Made by a program: the position numbers and the translations under genes. From the NCBI RefSeq assembly GCF_037094495.1, contig NZ_CP146612.1:1612001-1676000 (forward strand): DNA of 64,000 nt, written 5' to 3'. The notes below the pieces were generated by a model. That model made no database searches and was not told where the DNA came from. It saw only the letters and a program-made list of their open reading frames with translations. Below are positions 47,929 through 55,932 of the stretch, piece by piece (the first letter of the stretch is position 1; the number at the start of each line of letters is the position of its first letter). The DNA is from Dehalogenimonas sp. W. GTDB lineage: Bacteria; Chloroflexota; Dehalococcoidia; Dehalococcoidales; Dehalococcoidaceae.

Positions 47929-49428
47929 ATGGACATCAAACTAATTACCACCGAATTTGAACAGATTCAAGCGGATGCAGTTATCGTGGGGGTTTTTGAA
48001 ATTACCACGGACGACAGCGAAGCAACAAACTGGGACAAGTCACTGGTTCAACTAATTCAACGACTGCGGCAAAAGAAGGAAATTAAGGGAACACTCGGTG
48101 AACTGACCACGATTCATGGTCTGGCTCCTACCGGTACTGGTAAATTCATCGTACTGGGGTTGGGTAAACAGGACATTCTCACACTGGCGCGTTTACGCTC
48201 GGCTGTTGCAGATGCTTGCCGTGCCGTACAACGCGCTCATGGCTATGAACTGGTTATCGCCCTGCCGAAAACCGGTATGACCGGCGAACAGACCGGTTCG
48301 GCAATCGCTCAGGGGGCTTTATTGGGGACATACCGGTTTACCCGGCATCAGACCAAAGAACCGGAATACGGCCAGCTAAAATCGGTGGGGGTTATCGGTG
48401 CCGGAGATTTCACCGCTGAAGCTTTTGAACAGGGGCTGAAGAAAGGACAAGCGGTGGCTGATGGAATCGTCATGGCCCGTGACATGGCCAATGAACCTTC
48501 AAACCATATGACTCCCGCGCATATGGCAGAGGCCGCACTGAAACTAACCAGCATTCCGGGTCTAAAAGTTGAAGTCCTGGAACGAGCCGATATGGTCAAG
48601 ATGGGCATGGGCGGACTGCTGGGGGTATCCAGCGGGTCATCAGCCGTTAATCCACCGAAACTGATTGTCATCCGTTACAAAGGACGTACTGCAAACGATT
48701 GGGACCTCGGTTTGGTAGGTAAAGGCCTGACCTTTGACAGCGGCGGCATATCCATCAAGCCGTCCGAAAAAATGGAGGAGATGAAATTTGATATGAGCGG
48801 CGGCGCATCGGTAATCGGCGCCATGAGTGCCATCGGCCGCTTGAAATTGCCGTTGAACGTTATCGCCGCAGTACCTGCTACCGAAAATATGCCGGACGGC
48901 GGGGCCTTCAAGCCCGGCGACGTGCTCAAGATGTACAGCGGCAAAACGGTTGAAGTTATTTCAACCGACGCTGAGGGACGATTGATTTTGGCCGATGCTT
49001 TGACGTTTGTTGATCGGGAAAATCCGAAAGCCCTGATTGACGTGGCTACGCTGACCGGAGCGGTAATTATTGCTCTGGGTACTCAGGCTTCCGCAGCGGT
49101 GACTAATAACGAAGCCCTGTTGCAAAAAGTGATTAAAGCCGGTGAAAGCGCCGGCGAACGCGTCTGGCAGTTGCCGGGCTGGGATGAATATCGCGACCAA
49201 TACAAGAGTGATTATGCCGATATTAAAAATGTCGGCGGCCGCCCTGCCGGCACCATTACCGCCGGACTGTTTCTGTCAGAGTTCATCAATCCCCAGACAC
49301 CATGGGTTCACCTGGATATCGCCGGTACCGCCTGGGGGGATAAGGAAAAAGGCCACTTGACCAAAGGCAGCAGCGGCGTGCCGGTAGCGACACTGGTTAA
49401 TCTGGCGGAAATGCTGATCCCAGTCTAA
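47929..49428 (+). CDS. pepA: Cytosol leucyl aminopeptidase (M17)
   Basis: Two-metal aminopeptidase that removes N-terminal residues. The 499 residues have an N-terminal macro-like domain and a C-terminal catalytic domain with VGKGLTFDSGGISIKPS (metal ligand and Lys), DMSGGASVIGAM, ATENMPDGGAFKPGD and the signature STDAEGRLILADAL. An Ala/Gly-rich DIAGTAWGDKEKG lies near the end. ATG at 47929 after GTGAGG. Probably co-transcribed with the upstream kinase gene. Confidence 0.95.
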   Translation: MDIKLITTEFEQIQADAVIVGVFEITTDDSEATNWDKSLVQLIQRLRQKKEIKGTLGELTTIHGLAPTGTGKFIVLGLGKQDILTLARLRSAVADACRAVQRAHGYELVIALPKTGMTGEQTGSAIAQGALLGTYRFTRHQTKEPEYGQLKSVGVIGAGDFTAEAFEQGLKKGQAVADGIVMARDMANEPSNHMTPAHMAEAALKLTSIPGLKVEVLERADMVKMGMGGLLGVSSGSSAVNPPKLIVIRYKGRTANDWDLGLVGKGLTFDSGGISIKPSEKMEEMKFDMSGGASVIGAMSAIGRLKLPLNVIAAVPATENMPDGGAFKPGDVLKMYSGKTVEVISTDAEGRLILADALTFVDRENPKALIDVATLTGAVIIALGTQASAAVTNNEALLQKVIKAGESAGERVWQLPGWDEYRDQYKSDYADIKNVGGRPAGTITAGLFLSEFINPQTPWVHLDIAGTAWGDKEKGHLTKGSSGVPVATLVNLAEMLIPV

Positions 49429-49489
49429 AATTTTAAATTGATTCAAGCGGGAAAATAATCGTATTTGCCGGGTACTAGTACCGGGTGAT

Positions 49490-49636
49490 AGAATATATCT
49501 AGTTTCCCTTCGAGTCGTTAGGCCTAATCCCAAACGGCATGGCCGACGACCTTTAGGGCGTCGTTGGAAACGGCGGCACCTCCCGTATTTGGAAAGAAGG
49601 GCGGAATATTCAGCCGCCTCTTTTGGAGGCTTTTTT
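49490..49636 (+). promoter_or_regulatory. Moco-type leader RNA (putative riboswitch) upstream of moaA
   Basis: The 5' region of moaA shows blocks like those of the molybdenum-cofactor RNA motif: CCGACGACC...GCGTCGTTGG (a long pairing), AACGGCGGCACCTCCC and TTTGGAAAGAAGGG. Downstream, CCGCCT (49614-49619) can pair either with GGGCGG (49599-49604) or, shifted by two bases, as GCCTC with GAGGC (49626-49630). GAGGC is part of the moaA ribosome binding site and is followed by six T. It could therefore switch both termination and ribosome access. The ligand is inferred from the family. Confidence 0.75.
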
Positions 49637-49640
49637 AGTC

Positions 49641-50630
49641 GTGACTGAAGCCAGTTGCATTACCGGCACTTTAGATGCCTATAACCGGCGCATTAATTAT
49701 CTCCGAATTTCGGTGACTGACCGCTGCAACCTGCGTTGCGTATATTGTTCCGACGGCGGACTGGATCATCTGTCTCACAACGACATACTTTCTTACGAAG
49801 AAATTGCTGCCGTGACCCGCGTAGCCGCAAGTATGGGAGTCAGGCACATCCGGTTGACCGGGGGCGAACCTCTGGTCCGTCCGGCGCTGTCCAATTTGAT
49901 TAAACTTTTAACAGTCATACCTAATATTGATGATGTTTCACTGACAACCAACGGCACGCTGCTCAAAACCCAGGCGGCTGACCTGAAAAAGGCCGGCTTG
50001 AAACGCATCAATGTATCTCTGGATTCTCTTTTACCGGACAGATTCGCCCGGATAACCGGTGGTGAACAACTGGACCGGGTGTTTGAAGGAATTGAAGAGG
50101 CCCATCGCGTCGGGTTGTCCCCCATCAAGGTTAACATGGTGGTCATGCCGGGCATTAACGACGACGAGATAACGAGTTTCGCCCAAAAAGCCAAATATGA
50201 AGGCTGGCATGTACGTTTTATTGAATATATGCCGTTTGAGGGTTCTGACAATTCCAAGGTTCTATCGGTCGCGGAAATCAAGGATAGGATTGAAGCCGAA
50301 AATGGACAACTCTGGGCATGCTGTATCAGCGGCGCCGGGCCGGCGAACTATTACAGTTTCGGATCCGGCCAGGGGACTATCGGGTTTATCCGGCCTATCA
50401 GCCATCGTTTTTGCGGACAATGCAACCGATTACGGCTGACTGCCGACGGCAAATTGCGCCCTTGCTTGTTGAATGATACTGAATTAGACTTAAAAAACGT
50501 TATACGCAGGGGCGGTACCGAGCAGGATATCAAAGACCTGCTGCTTCAAGCCGTCATGGCGAAACCGGAACGGCACAATCTGGAGGAAATGGCGGTGGGC
50601 GGCCGGCAGATGAGGCAGATCGGGGGCTGA
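49641..50630 (+). CDS. moaA: GTP 3',8-cyclase (molybdenum cofactor synthesis)
   Basis: Radical SAM enzyme that begins molybdopterin synthesis from GTP. About 329 residues, with the N-terminal cluster CNLRCVYC, and the C-terminal cluster CGQCNRL...LRPCL that binds GTP, and the usual Gly-Gly end. The GTG at 49641 has GGAGG 11 nt upstream. The TTG at 49623 lies inside the leader hairpin and is less likely. It is controlled by the upstream leader RNA and coupled to moaC. Confidence 0.94.
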   Translation: MTEASCITGTLDAYNRRINYLRISVTDRCNLRCVYCSDGGLDHLSHNDILSYEEIAAVTRVAASMGVRHIRLTGGEPLVRPALSNLIKLLTVIPNIDDVSLTTNGTLLKTQAADLKKAGLKRINVSLDSLLPDRFARITGGEQLDRVFEGIEEAHRVGLSPIKVNMVVMPGINDDEITSFAQKAKYEGWHVRFIEYMPFEGSDNSKVLSVAEIKDRIEAENGQLWACCISGAGPANYYSFGSGQGTIGFIRPISHRFCGQCNRLRLTADGKLRPCLLNDTELDLKNVIRRGGTEQDIKDLLLQAVMAKPERHNLEEMAVGGRQMRQIGG

Positions 50631-51115
50631 TGCTGATGGAATTATCACACGTGAACGAAAACGGTCAGGCTCATATGGTGGACGTGACCGCCAAGGCCGT
50701 CACCAACCGGCGGGCAACGGCCGTCTCTTTTATCCGTATGAAGCCGGAAACGCTGCGTCTGATCAGGGAGAACCAGATAAAAAAAGGTGACGTCCTGGCC
50801 ACGGCGCGTATCGCCGGTATCATGGCGGTTAAACAAACGCCGGAATTAATCCCGTTATGTCACCCTTTGCTAATCACCTCAGTCACCGTTGATTTTGAAT
50901 ATCAGGGCGAGACTACCATCAAGATCATGACGGAAGTCAGAACTACCGGGCAGACCGGAGTAGAAATGGAAGCCTTGACGGGTGCTTCCGTGGCTGCACT
51001 AACAATTTATGACATGTGTAAAGCAGTAGACAAGGGCATGACCATTGAACAAACCCGCCTGGAAATGAAAGAAGGCGGCAAAAGCGGCACCTACAGGAGA
51101 AGTGTTGATGGGTAA
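50630..51115 (+). CDS. moaC: Cyclic pyranopterin monophosphate synthase
   Basis: Acts after MoaA to form cyclic pyranopterin monophosphate. The 161 residues include [27 protein letters not shown] and [20 protein letters not shown], all standard. The ATG at 50630 overlaps the moaA stop by one base; a second ATG at 50636 is possible. Stop at 51115, within the start of the MOSC gene. Confidence 0.95.
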   Translation: MLMELSHVNENGQAHMVDVTAKAVTNRRATAVSFIRMKPETLRLIRENQIKKGDVLATARIAGIMAVKQTPELIPLCHPLLITSVTVDFEYQGETTIKIMTEVRTTGQTGVEMEALTGASVAALTIYDMCKAVDKGMTIEQTRLEMKEGGKSGTYRRSVDG

Positions 51116-51551
51116 GATTATCGCGGTATGCGCCAGCGTAAAAAAGGGCACCAAGAAGAAGGATATCGGTTGCGGTGTTTTAGAAACAGATTACGGCCTT
51201 CAAGGCGATGCCCATGCCACTCAGGGTTGGCACCGACAGATAAGCCTGCTGGATAATTCCAGCATCAACAAGATGCGCGCCAAGGGATTGACGTTAACCC
51301 CTGGTGATTTTGCAGAAAATCTGACGACTGATGGACTTGAAATACTAATGACGCTGCCCATCGGGACACGTCTGAAGACCAGTCAGGGCGTGGAAATGGA
51401 AATTACGCAGATAGGCAAGGAATGCCACCAACATTGCCAGATTTATCGCCAGGTAGGAATGTGCGTCATGCCGCTGGAAGGCGTCTTCGCCCGTATTATC
51501 AGCGGCGGCGACGTGGCCGCCGGCGACACCATTGATGTCGTAACGGCCTGA
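51108..51551 (+). CDS. MOSC-domain protein
   Basis: A 147-residue stand-alone MOSC domain, a fold that binds a sulfur-carrying or molybdopterin ligand in Moco sulfurase-related proteins. The seen features are [35 protein letters not shown] and the cysteine region [17 protein letters not shown], where the last Cys is the usual MOSC sulfur carrier. The ATG at 51108 has AGGAGA about 8 nt upstream and overlaps moaC by 8 bp. The context supports a step in cofactor maturation or use. Confidence 0.9.
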   Translation: MGKIIAVCASVKKGTKKKDIGCGVLETDYGLQGDAHATQGWHRQISLLDNSSINKMRAKGLTLTPGDFAENLTTDGLEILMTLPIGTRLKTSQGVEMEITQIGKECHQHCQIYRQVGMCVMPLEGVFARIISGGDVAAGDTIDVVTA

Positions 51552-51566
51552 GACGCCCAACCAAAC

Positions 51567-52706
51567 CTAAAACGGCTCTTCAGCCCCTTTGTACCCTTCA
51601 TCACGGAACTCCGCCCGTTCGGCTTTAAGCGCTTCACCAATAGCCGCATGAACCGCCGCCTCTGGGATGGTTGTGGGCAGAAAGCTTTTTACAATTCCCA
51701 TGGCCAGATTGGTCTTTTCAATTGATTTCGCACCATCGGTTTCAATGCCGGTCATCGCCCGAATGGCATCAATATTTTCCGGTATGGTGACCGCTTCATT
51801 ATGCACCTGAAACACCAGGTAGGCTTCCCGTTCATCGGCAGCCAAAGCGTCCTCCCAAATGCCAACTTCCCACATATCATTTCGGGGGCGGCGTAAATCC
51901 CGCATGAGTTCAATTACCGAATTCATGGCCACAATACCGTCGCTGGATCTGACGAAAGCCAGACGTGGTTCCTCCCACAAAGCGTGGCGAAGTTCCTTCA
52001 AGCTGATCTGGTGGTTTGTTTCCACCATGGCATAATGCATATGACTTAAATTAAATGGTCCGGCACCCGCCATGGTAGTAATATCCAATCCCTTTATTAC
52101 GGTGCGCGCGTCCGGCCCCTGGTGGCTGGGCACTTTTGTTTCTGGAATCACAGTGTTGATCATGCCGTCACGGTGGCTTTCCCAGGGGTCAGTACCCCGC
52201 CGTAAAATCATGACTCTGGCGCGCTTAATCCAGCCCCGCCGGTGGAAGGTGTTCATAACGCGGCATAAAGCCGTGGTATTACACGACACCACCCGGGCGA
52301 ATTGCCGGTTCAAAGCCTCAGCGTAATTAACCTGGGCGACAAAAGACATCCCGGCGACTTCGTGTTTTTCCGCACCCTGAAAAATCGCTTTTACCCCGGC
52401 AGTTTCGTACACACTTTTTAGTTGAGCTCCGACTCCCTTAGGGGTGCAGTCAACGACGACATCAACCTTTTTTATCAGGTCATCCAGGTCGCCAACTGCG
52501 GGGATTCCGGCCTCGTTCATCATGGAGAGTTTCTCCGGAACAGCAGAATATATGGGATAGCCGCGCTCAGCAGCAATTCTAATCCGGTAATCCGCATTAA
52601 CCGCGGTGACACCGGCAACTTCCATATCATCCTGAAGGGCTACGGCATCCGCGACCCGTTTGCCAATTACGCCGTACCCGTTGATGCCGACTCTTATCTT
52701 TCCCAT
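51567..52706 (-). CDS. Type II (archaeal-type) glyceraldehyde-3-phosphate dehydrogenase
   Basis: A 379-residue GAPDH of the type II family typical of archaea, which interconverts glyceraldehyde-3-phosphate and 1,3-bisphosphoglycerate with NAD(P). It has GINGYGVIGKRVADAV, DCTPKGVGAQ, the nucleophile Cys in VVSCNTTALCRV, and RRGTDPWESHRDGMINT. Bacterial GapA motifs (SNASCTTN) are absent. ATG at 52706. It converges on the MOSC gene with 15 bp between stops. Its use in gluconeogenic carbon flow is inferred. Confidence 0.92.
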   Translation of the reverse strand: MGKIRVGINGYGVIGKRVADAVALQDDMEVAGVTAVNADYRIRIAAERGYPIYSAVPEKLSMMNEAGIPAVGDLDDLIKKVDVVVDCTPKGVGAQLKSVYETAGVKAIFQGAEKHEVAGMSFVAQVNYAEALNRQFARVVSCNTTALCRVMNTFHRRGWIKRARVMILRRGTDPWESHRDGMINTVIPETKVPSHQGPDARTVIKGLDITTMAGAGPFNLSHMHYAMVETNHQISLKELRHALWEEPRLAFVRSSDGIVAMNSVIELMRDLRRPRNDMWEVGIWEDALAADEREAYLVFQVHNEAVTIPENIDAIRAMTGIETDGAKSIEKTNLAMGIVKSFLPTTIPEAAVHAAIGEALKAERAEFRDEGYKGAEEPF

Positions 52707-52854
52707 GGATACCTCTCATACGGTGTGCATAAAATTCCCGATTCACCGCGACACTATTAATTTAACCTAAGGCCGAGCCGGATGCAACCCGGCGACGTTA
52801 TGACAGCTTGCGCGAATACGCCTGATTTTGTTAAACTTATCGTCACGTCATCAT

Positions 52855-52927
52855 GGGCCGTTAGCTCAGTTGGTAGAGCACCTGACTTTTAATCAGGGTG
52901 TCACAGGTTCGAGACCTGTACGGCCTA
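52855..52927 (+). tRNA. tRNA-Lys (anticodon TTT)
   Basis: Cloverleaf with acceptor GGGCCGT/ACGGCCT, D-arm TAGCTCAGTTGGTAGAGC, anticodon loop CTTTTAA between CCTGA and TCAGG, and T-arm GGTTCGAGA. The discriminator is A, and CCA is not encoded. It lies just upstream of a transcriptional regulator gene. Confidence 0.95.
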
Positions 52928-52964
52928 CATTCAGCCCCCTCGGAAAACCTCTTTCCTGACATGA

Positions 52965-52970
52965 TATAAT
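52965..52970 (+). promoter_or_regulatory. Extended -10 promoter of the winged-helix regulator
   Basis: TGA-TATAAT (52962-52970) forms an extended -10 box. It sits 28 bp before the ATG at 52999, which has AGGA at 52990-52993. Confidence 0.6.
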
Positions 52971-52998
52971 ACTTCCATCAATTATATTCAGGAATGTT

Positions 52999-53784
52999 AT
53001 GTCAGATATTCTTCAAAACAAAAACTCGGCCACCCGATTTCAGATACTGGTGGAAATTGCTTCTAAAGGTCCTGCGGTGGAGCAAAAGACCATAGCCGCT
53101 CAACTGGAGATTACGCCCCAGGCTGTTTCTGAATACCTGAAGCACCTGATAGCGGAAAAACTGGTCGTCTCTGAAGGGAGGTCCCGCTATCGCCTGACTT
53201 CCGGCGGGGTTAACTGGATGCTGAAACAGCTCCGTGACCTTAATACCTATGTGGATATGGCCAAACGGGCGGTGACCGATATTTCAGTCAATGCAGCGCT
53301 GGCACTCGGTGACATCAAGGAAGGCCAGGAAGTTGGATTGATCATGCGAGACGGAATCCTGATGGCCAGCACCGGTATTGATGCCGGTGCCAGGGGTGTC
53401 GCCGCCGGCAATGCTCAGACCGGCGAAGATGTCGGCATCACCGGTATCAGAGGTATTGTGCCACTCAGCCAGGGAACGGTTTTTCTGGCGGCTGTGCCAG
53501 GAATTAAAGAAGGCGGTTCACATCGGGCTAATCTGGAAAGGCTGGCGCTGCTGGTCAGAAACCAAAAGCATATTGCCGCGCTGGGCATTGAAGCATTTGC
53601 TTCATTGAAACGAGTGGGCGTTGAGCCGCGCTACTTTTATTCCGTACCCGAAGTAGTCATTGACGCTGCCCGCTATGGTCTGGAAATTATCGTTGTGGCC
53701 GTCTCCGATGAACTGCCGGATCTAATAAAGGCGCTCAGTGAATCCGGTATAGAACCTCACTTTATTGATTTACGTCCGGATTAG
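52999..53784 (+). CDS. Archaeal-like winged-helix transcriptional regulator
   Basis: A 261-residue protein with an N-terminal winged helix (IAAQLEITPQAVSEYLKHLIAEKLV, residues 30-60). A C-terminal domain follows with GDIKEGQEVGLIMRDGILMAS, ITGIRGIVPLSQGTVFLAAVPG and EPHFIDLRPD. The architecture resembles uncharacterised regulators of methanogenic archaea (DUF7839-like), in which the C-terminal part is a putative ligand domain. The regulated genes are unknown. It sits between tRNA genes, with its own extended -10 promoter. The start at 52999 is fixed by AGGA upstream. Confidence 0.8.
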   Translation: MSDILQNKNSATRFQILVEIASKGPAVEQKTIAAQLEITPQAVSEYLKHLIAEKLVVSEGRSRYRLTSGGVNWMLKQLRDLNTYVDMAKRAVTDISVNAALALGDIKEGQEVGLIMRDGILMASTGIDAGARGVAAGNAQTGEDVGITGIRGIVPLSQGTVFLAAVPGIKEGGSHRANLERLALLVRNQKHIAALGIEAFASLKRVGVEPRYFYSVPEVVIDAARYGLEIIVVAVSDELPDLIKALSESGIEPHFIDLRPD

Positions 53785-53818
53785 ATTAATCGGAAGCCTT
53801 CTCCAAACCAGCGACAGC

Positions 53819-53847
53819 TTGACCGGATTATCCGGAACGGCTACAAT
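53819..53847 (+). promoter_or_regulatory. Promoter of the Phe-Leu-Gln-Asn tRNA operon
   Basis: TTGACC (53819-53824) and TACAAT (53842-53847) are 17 bp apart, ending 18 bp before tRNA-Phe. Confidence 0.75.
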
Positions 53848-53865
53848 ATCAGGCGTTGTCTCGGC

Positions 53866-53941
<76 letters not shown>

Positions 53942-53974
53942 ACTCAGTACTTTTAAATAGTTCGGCTGTATTAT

Positions 53975-54062
53975 GCCGGAGTGGCGGAATGGTAGACGCG
54001 GCAGTCTCAAACACTGCTAGGGGGTAACTCCTGTGTCGGTTCGAGTCCGACCTCCGGCACCA
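53975..54062 (+). tRNA. tRNA-Leu (anticodon CAA), CCA encoded
   Basis: Class II tRNA with a long variable arm (GGGGGTAACTCC), acceptor GCCGGAG/CTCCGGC, and anticodon loop CTCAAAC between GCAGT and ACTGC. CCA is encoded. Confidence 0.96.
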
Positions 54063-54086
54063 AGCGACTGCCATTACCAGGCTTGT

Positions 54087-54160
54087 TGCCGAGTTGTGTA
54101 GTGGTAGCACGAAGGACTTTGAATCCTTTTGCCCAGGTTCGAATCCTGGCTCGGCAGCCA
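54087..54160 (+). tRNA. tRNA-Gln (anticodon TTG), CCA encoded
   Basis: Acceptor TGCCGAG/CTCGGCA with the U1-A72 pair typical of tRNA-Gln, anticodon loop CTTTGAA between AAGGA and TCCTT, discriminator G, encoded CCA. Confidence 0.95.
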
Positions 54161-54174
54161 AAAAGTATATACGT

Positions 54175-54249
54175 TCCCGAGTAGCTCAGTGGTAGAGCGG
54201 TCGGCTGTTAACCGATTGGTCGAAGGTTCGAATCCTTCCTCGGGAGCCA
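54175..54249 (+). tRNA. tRNA-Asn (anticodon GTT), CCA encoded
   Basis: Acceptor TCCCGAG/CTCGGGA, anticodon loop CTGTTAA between GTCGG and CCGAT, discriminator G, encoded CCA. Last gene of the tRNA run. Confidence 0.95.
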
Positions 54250-54379
54250 TTTATTTTCTCCCGCAGACTGACTTGGTTTATTTTCCTCACTTTCAGCTGA
54301 TTGTCTTTTACTTCTCATTCTTTGATGCTATACTTGAGCATCAAACATAAGCCGGGTACAAACGGCGAAGGAGATTTAC

Positions 54380-54490
54380 GTGGATGAACAGACTCAAAGC
54401 CTTATCTATTTCATCGTTTTCATCGTAATCTGCGCGGCGCTGTTATTCGGCATCGCGAAGGGCTTGTCCAAGCGTTCCACTAAAAAGTAA
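54380..54490 (+). CDS. Small single-span membrane protein (36 residues)
   Basis: A short frame starting at GTG 54380, with a strong ribosome site AAGGAG 6 nt upstream. It encodes VDEQTQSL, a hydrophobic segment IYFIVFIVICAALLFGIA, and a basic tail KGLSKRSTKK. This is the pattern of a single membrane helix with a cytoplasmic positive end. A clear terminator (54513-54545) follows directly, so it is a self-contained transcription unit. No family is recognised. Confidence 0.65.
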   Translation: MDEQTQSLIYFIVFIVICAALLFGIAKGLSKRSTKK

Positions 54491-54512
54491 TTACTATAAT
54501 CTAAAACAGTAA

Positions 54513-54545
54513 AGCGGCTGATCCACCGGATTCAGCCGCTTTTTA
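54513..54545. terminator. Intrinsic terminator after the small membrane protein
   Basis: AGCGGCTGA (54513-54521) and TCAGCCGCT (54532-54540) form a 9-bp stem followed by a U-run from 54541. The A-run on the other side makes it usable for the convergent PAP2-like gene as well. Confidence 0.85.
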
Positions 54546-54561
54546 CTATGGTGAAATAATT

Positions 54562-55149
54562 CTAAATTAGGCCATTCTGAAAGAATATGACCAGGACAAT
54601 TACCGCCGAAACCACAGCGCCGGCGATAACCTGACCGAGGGTATGCTGGGCCAGTTTTACGCGGGACCAGGCCATAGCCGGCAACAGCAGCAATGACGGC
54701 AACGCCCACCAGCCATATAAAACATGCAGGATTACTACAAAAGCTGAGGTGGTGGAGGTGTGAACACTAATCTTCCACCATAAATTAACGGCGGCGAAAG
54801 TAACCACCGTCACCAGTGTTATCACCAACACCGCAAAAATGGCAGCCGGGGCATTCATCCAATTCAGCAAGAGCAATGTCATGACAGTGAAGAACAGGCC
54901 GATGACGTAAATTCTATGACGCTGGTGCCGCCGGTTGGAGAACAGAGCATCCATGCGCCCGCTCCGCACCAGGAAAATGGCAACAGTAAGCACAGGAAGA
55001 ATGTTCAGCACAGTAACCAGCAGAAACCAGCGGACAGCCTCGGACGTTGTGGCCGCAGCATCAAAAGAGACCGCAGCCAGAATGATGATACCGAGAGCCA
55101 GCGGATTCAGCCCGTCAGAAATATAGTTAGCGATCTTAGTTTGGGTCAC
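54562..55149 (-). CDS. PAP2-like integral membrane protein, degenerate motif
   Basis: A 195-residue membrane protein with about six hydrophobic segments. The C-terminal half resembles the PAP2 phosphatase fold: KISVHTSTTSA (in place of the usual PSGH motif) and SRVKLAQHTLGQVIAG, which follows SRx5HxxxD except that the last acidic residue is Gln. The first motif (KX6RP) is not evident. It may be a lipid phosphatase variant of the type seen in prenyl lipid metabolism, or catalytically inactive. ATG at 55149. Confidence 0.7.
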   Translation of the reverse strand: MTQTKIANYISDGLNPLALGIIILAAVSFDAAATTSEAVRWFLLVTVLNILPVLTVAIFLVRSGRMDALFSNRRHQRHRIYVIGLFFTVMTLLLLNWMNAPAAIFAVLVITLVTVVTFAAVNLWWKISVHTSTTSAFVVILHVLYGWWALPSLLLLPAMAWSRVKLAQHTLGQVIAGAVVSAVIVLVIFFQNGLI

Positions 55150-55224
55150 AAGTCTTATCCGGCTTCATGAGTGGCTTATTATAACACAATCAAAAGCTTA
55201 ATCAGACGTATCCGCGCCGTTTGT

Positions 55225-55833
55225 CTAACCATGATGATCAGCGAGTTGAGCAAAAAAGTCTTCCACGATTTCCGGTCGCCTGACGATGGCATAATTAATG
55301 CCGAATCGGGTTTTCAACCGGTGAGGTACGCAGCAGCACTGACAACAATTACAGATGGCGTAATAATGTCCCCGGCATTGCATCATCAGGGGCATCAACC
55401 GGGACTCACGGCACTGCTGTAACAAAGCGACGGCTTCGGCGGAGGTAATGCGACGAGTCTTTTCTGATACCTCGGCGTACACATTCCGGCCGAACCCGAC
55501 AATTAACTCCGCTTCAACCGGAGCATCACAATTATGAAAGGTCCGGCGGCAGGCGCACTCCCCGACCGCCACCCAGGCGGACCTGGTCACAATCTCTTCA
55601 GCTTCGGCGGCGGTCAATGCAAATGCACCGTGGTGTTGTGCGGCGTATCGGTTGGCGGCGCGGCGCACCAGACGTCCCAGCAACGGAATACGAACCAAAG
55701 GCGCCAACAGCATGTATGCCCTTAAGAATTGACCCTGATGGCGACCGTAAAAAGGCAAAGTATGATGCATAATAAAAAAGTATTTGACGAGTCTGGTTTC
55801 TCTCAATATACTTGGAATATACCGGTAATACAA
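55225..55833 (-). CDS. Cysteine-rich, probably Fe-S binding protein
   Basis: Roughly 202 residues. The N-terminal half is hydrophobic or basic and contains PLVRIPLLGRLVRRAANRY. The C-terminal half has a cysteine array: CACRRTFHNC (about 105-114), a lone Cys in QQCRESR, MQCRGH, and CNCCQCCC (about 167-174). CxCR followed by a CNCCxCCC block resembles partial ferredoxin-like domains in anaerobes, so a 4Fe-4S cluster is plausible but unproven. The start is unclear: TTG at 55833 lacks a ribosome site, and the frame stays open upstream to about 55900. It is divergent from fhs. Confidence 0.65.
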   Translation of the reverse strand: MYYRYIPSILRETRLVKYFFIMHHTLPFYGRHQGQFLRAYMLLAPLVRIPLLGRLVRRAANRYAAQHHGAFALTAAEAEEIVTRSAWVAVGECACRRTFHNCDAPVEAELIVGFGRNVYAEVSEKTRRITSAEAVALLQQCRESRLMPLMMQCRGHYYAICNCCQCCCVPHRLKTRFGINYAIVRRPEIVEDFFAQLADHHG

Positions 55834-55932
55834 ATACCAGGGAACTAAATTCCAATGCCCGGTAATATCCGTTTGCGACCGCGAAAATCCATCCGTTAGC
55901 GTTATTTAAGGGTTTTTTGAAGGGGATGCCGA

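Noticed and set aside
55225-55833. Reductive dehalogenase or its maturation protein
   Set aside because: The cysteine pattern does not match the two ferredoxin motifs of reductive dehalogenases, and there is no twin-arginine signal or anchor gene.
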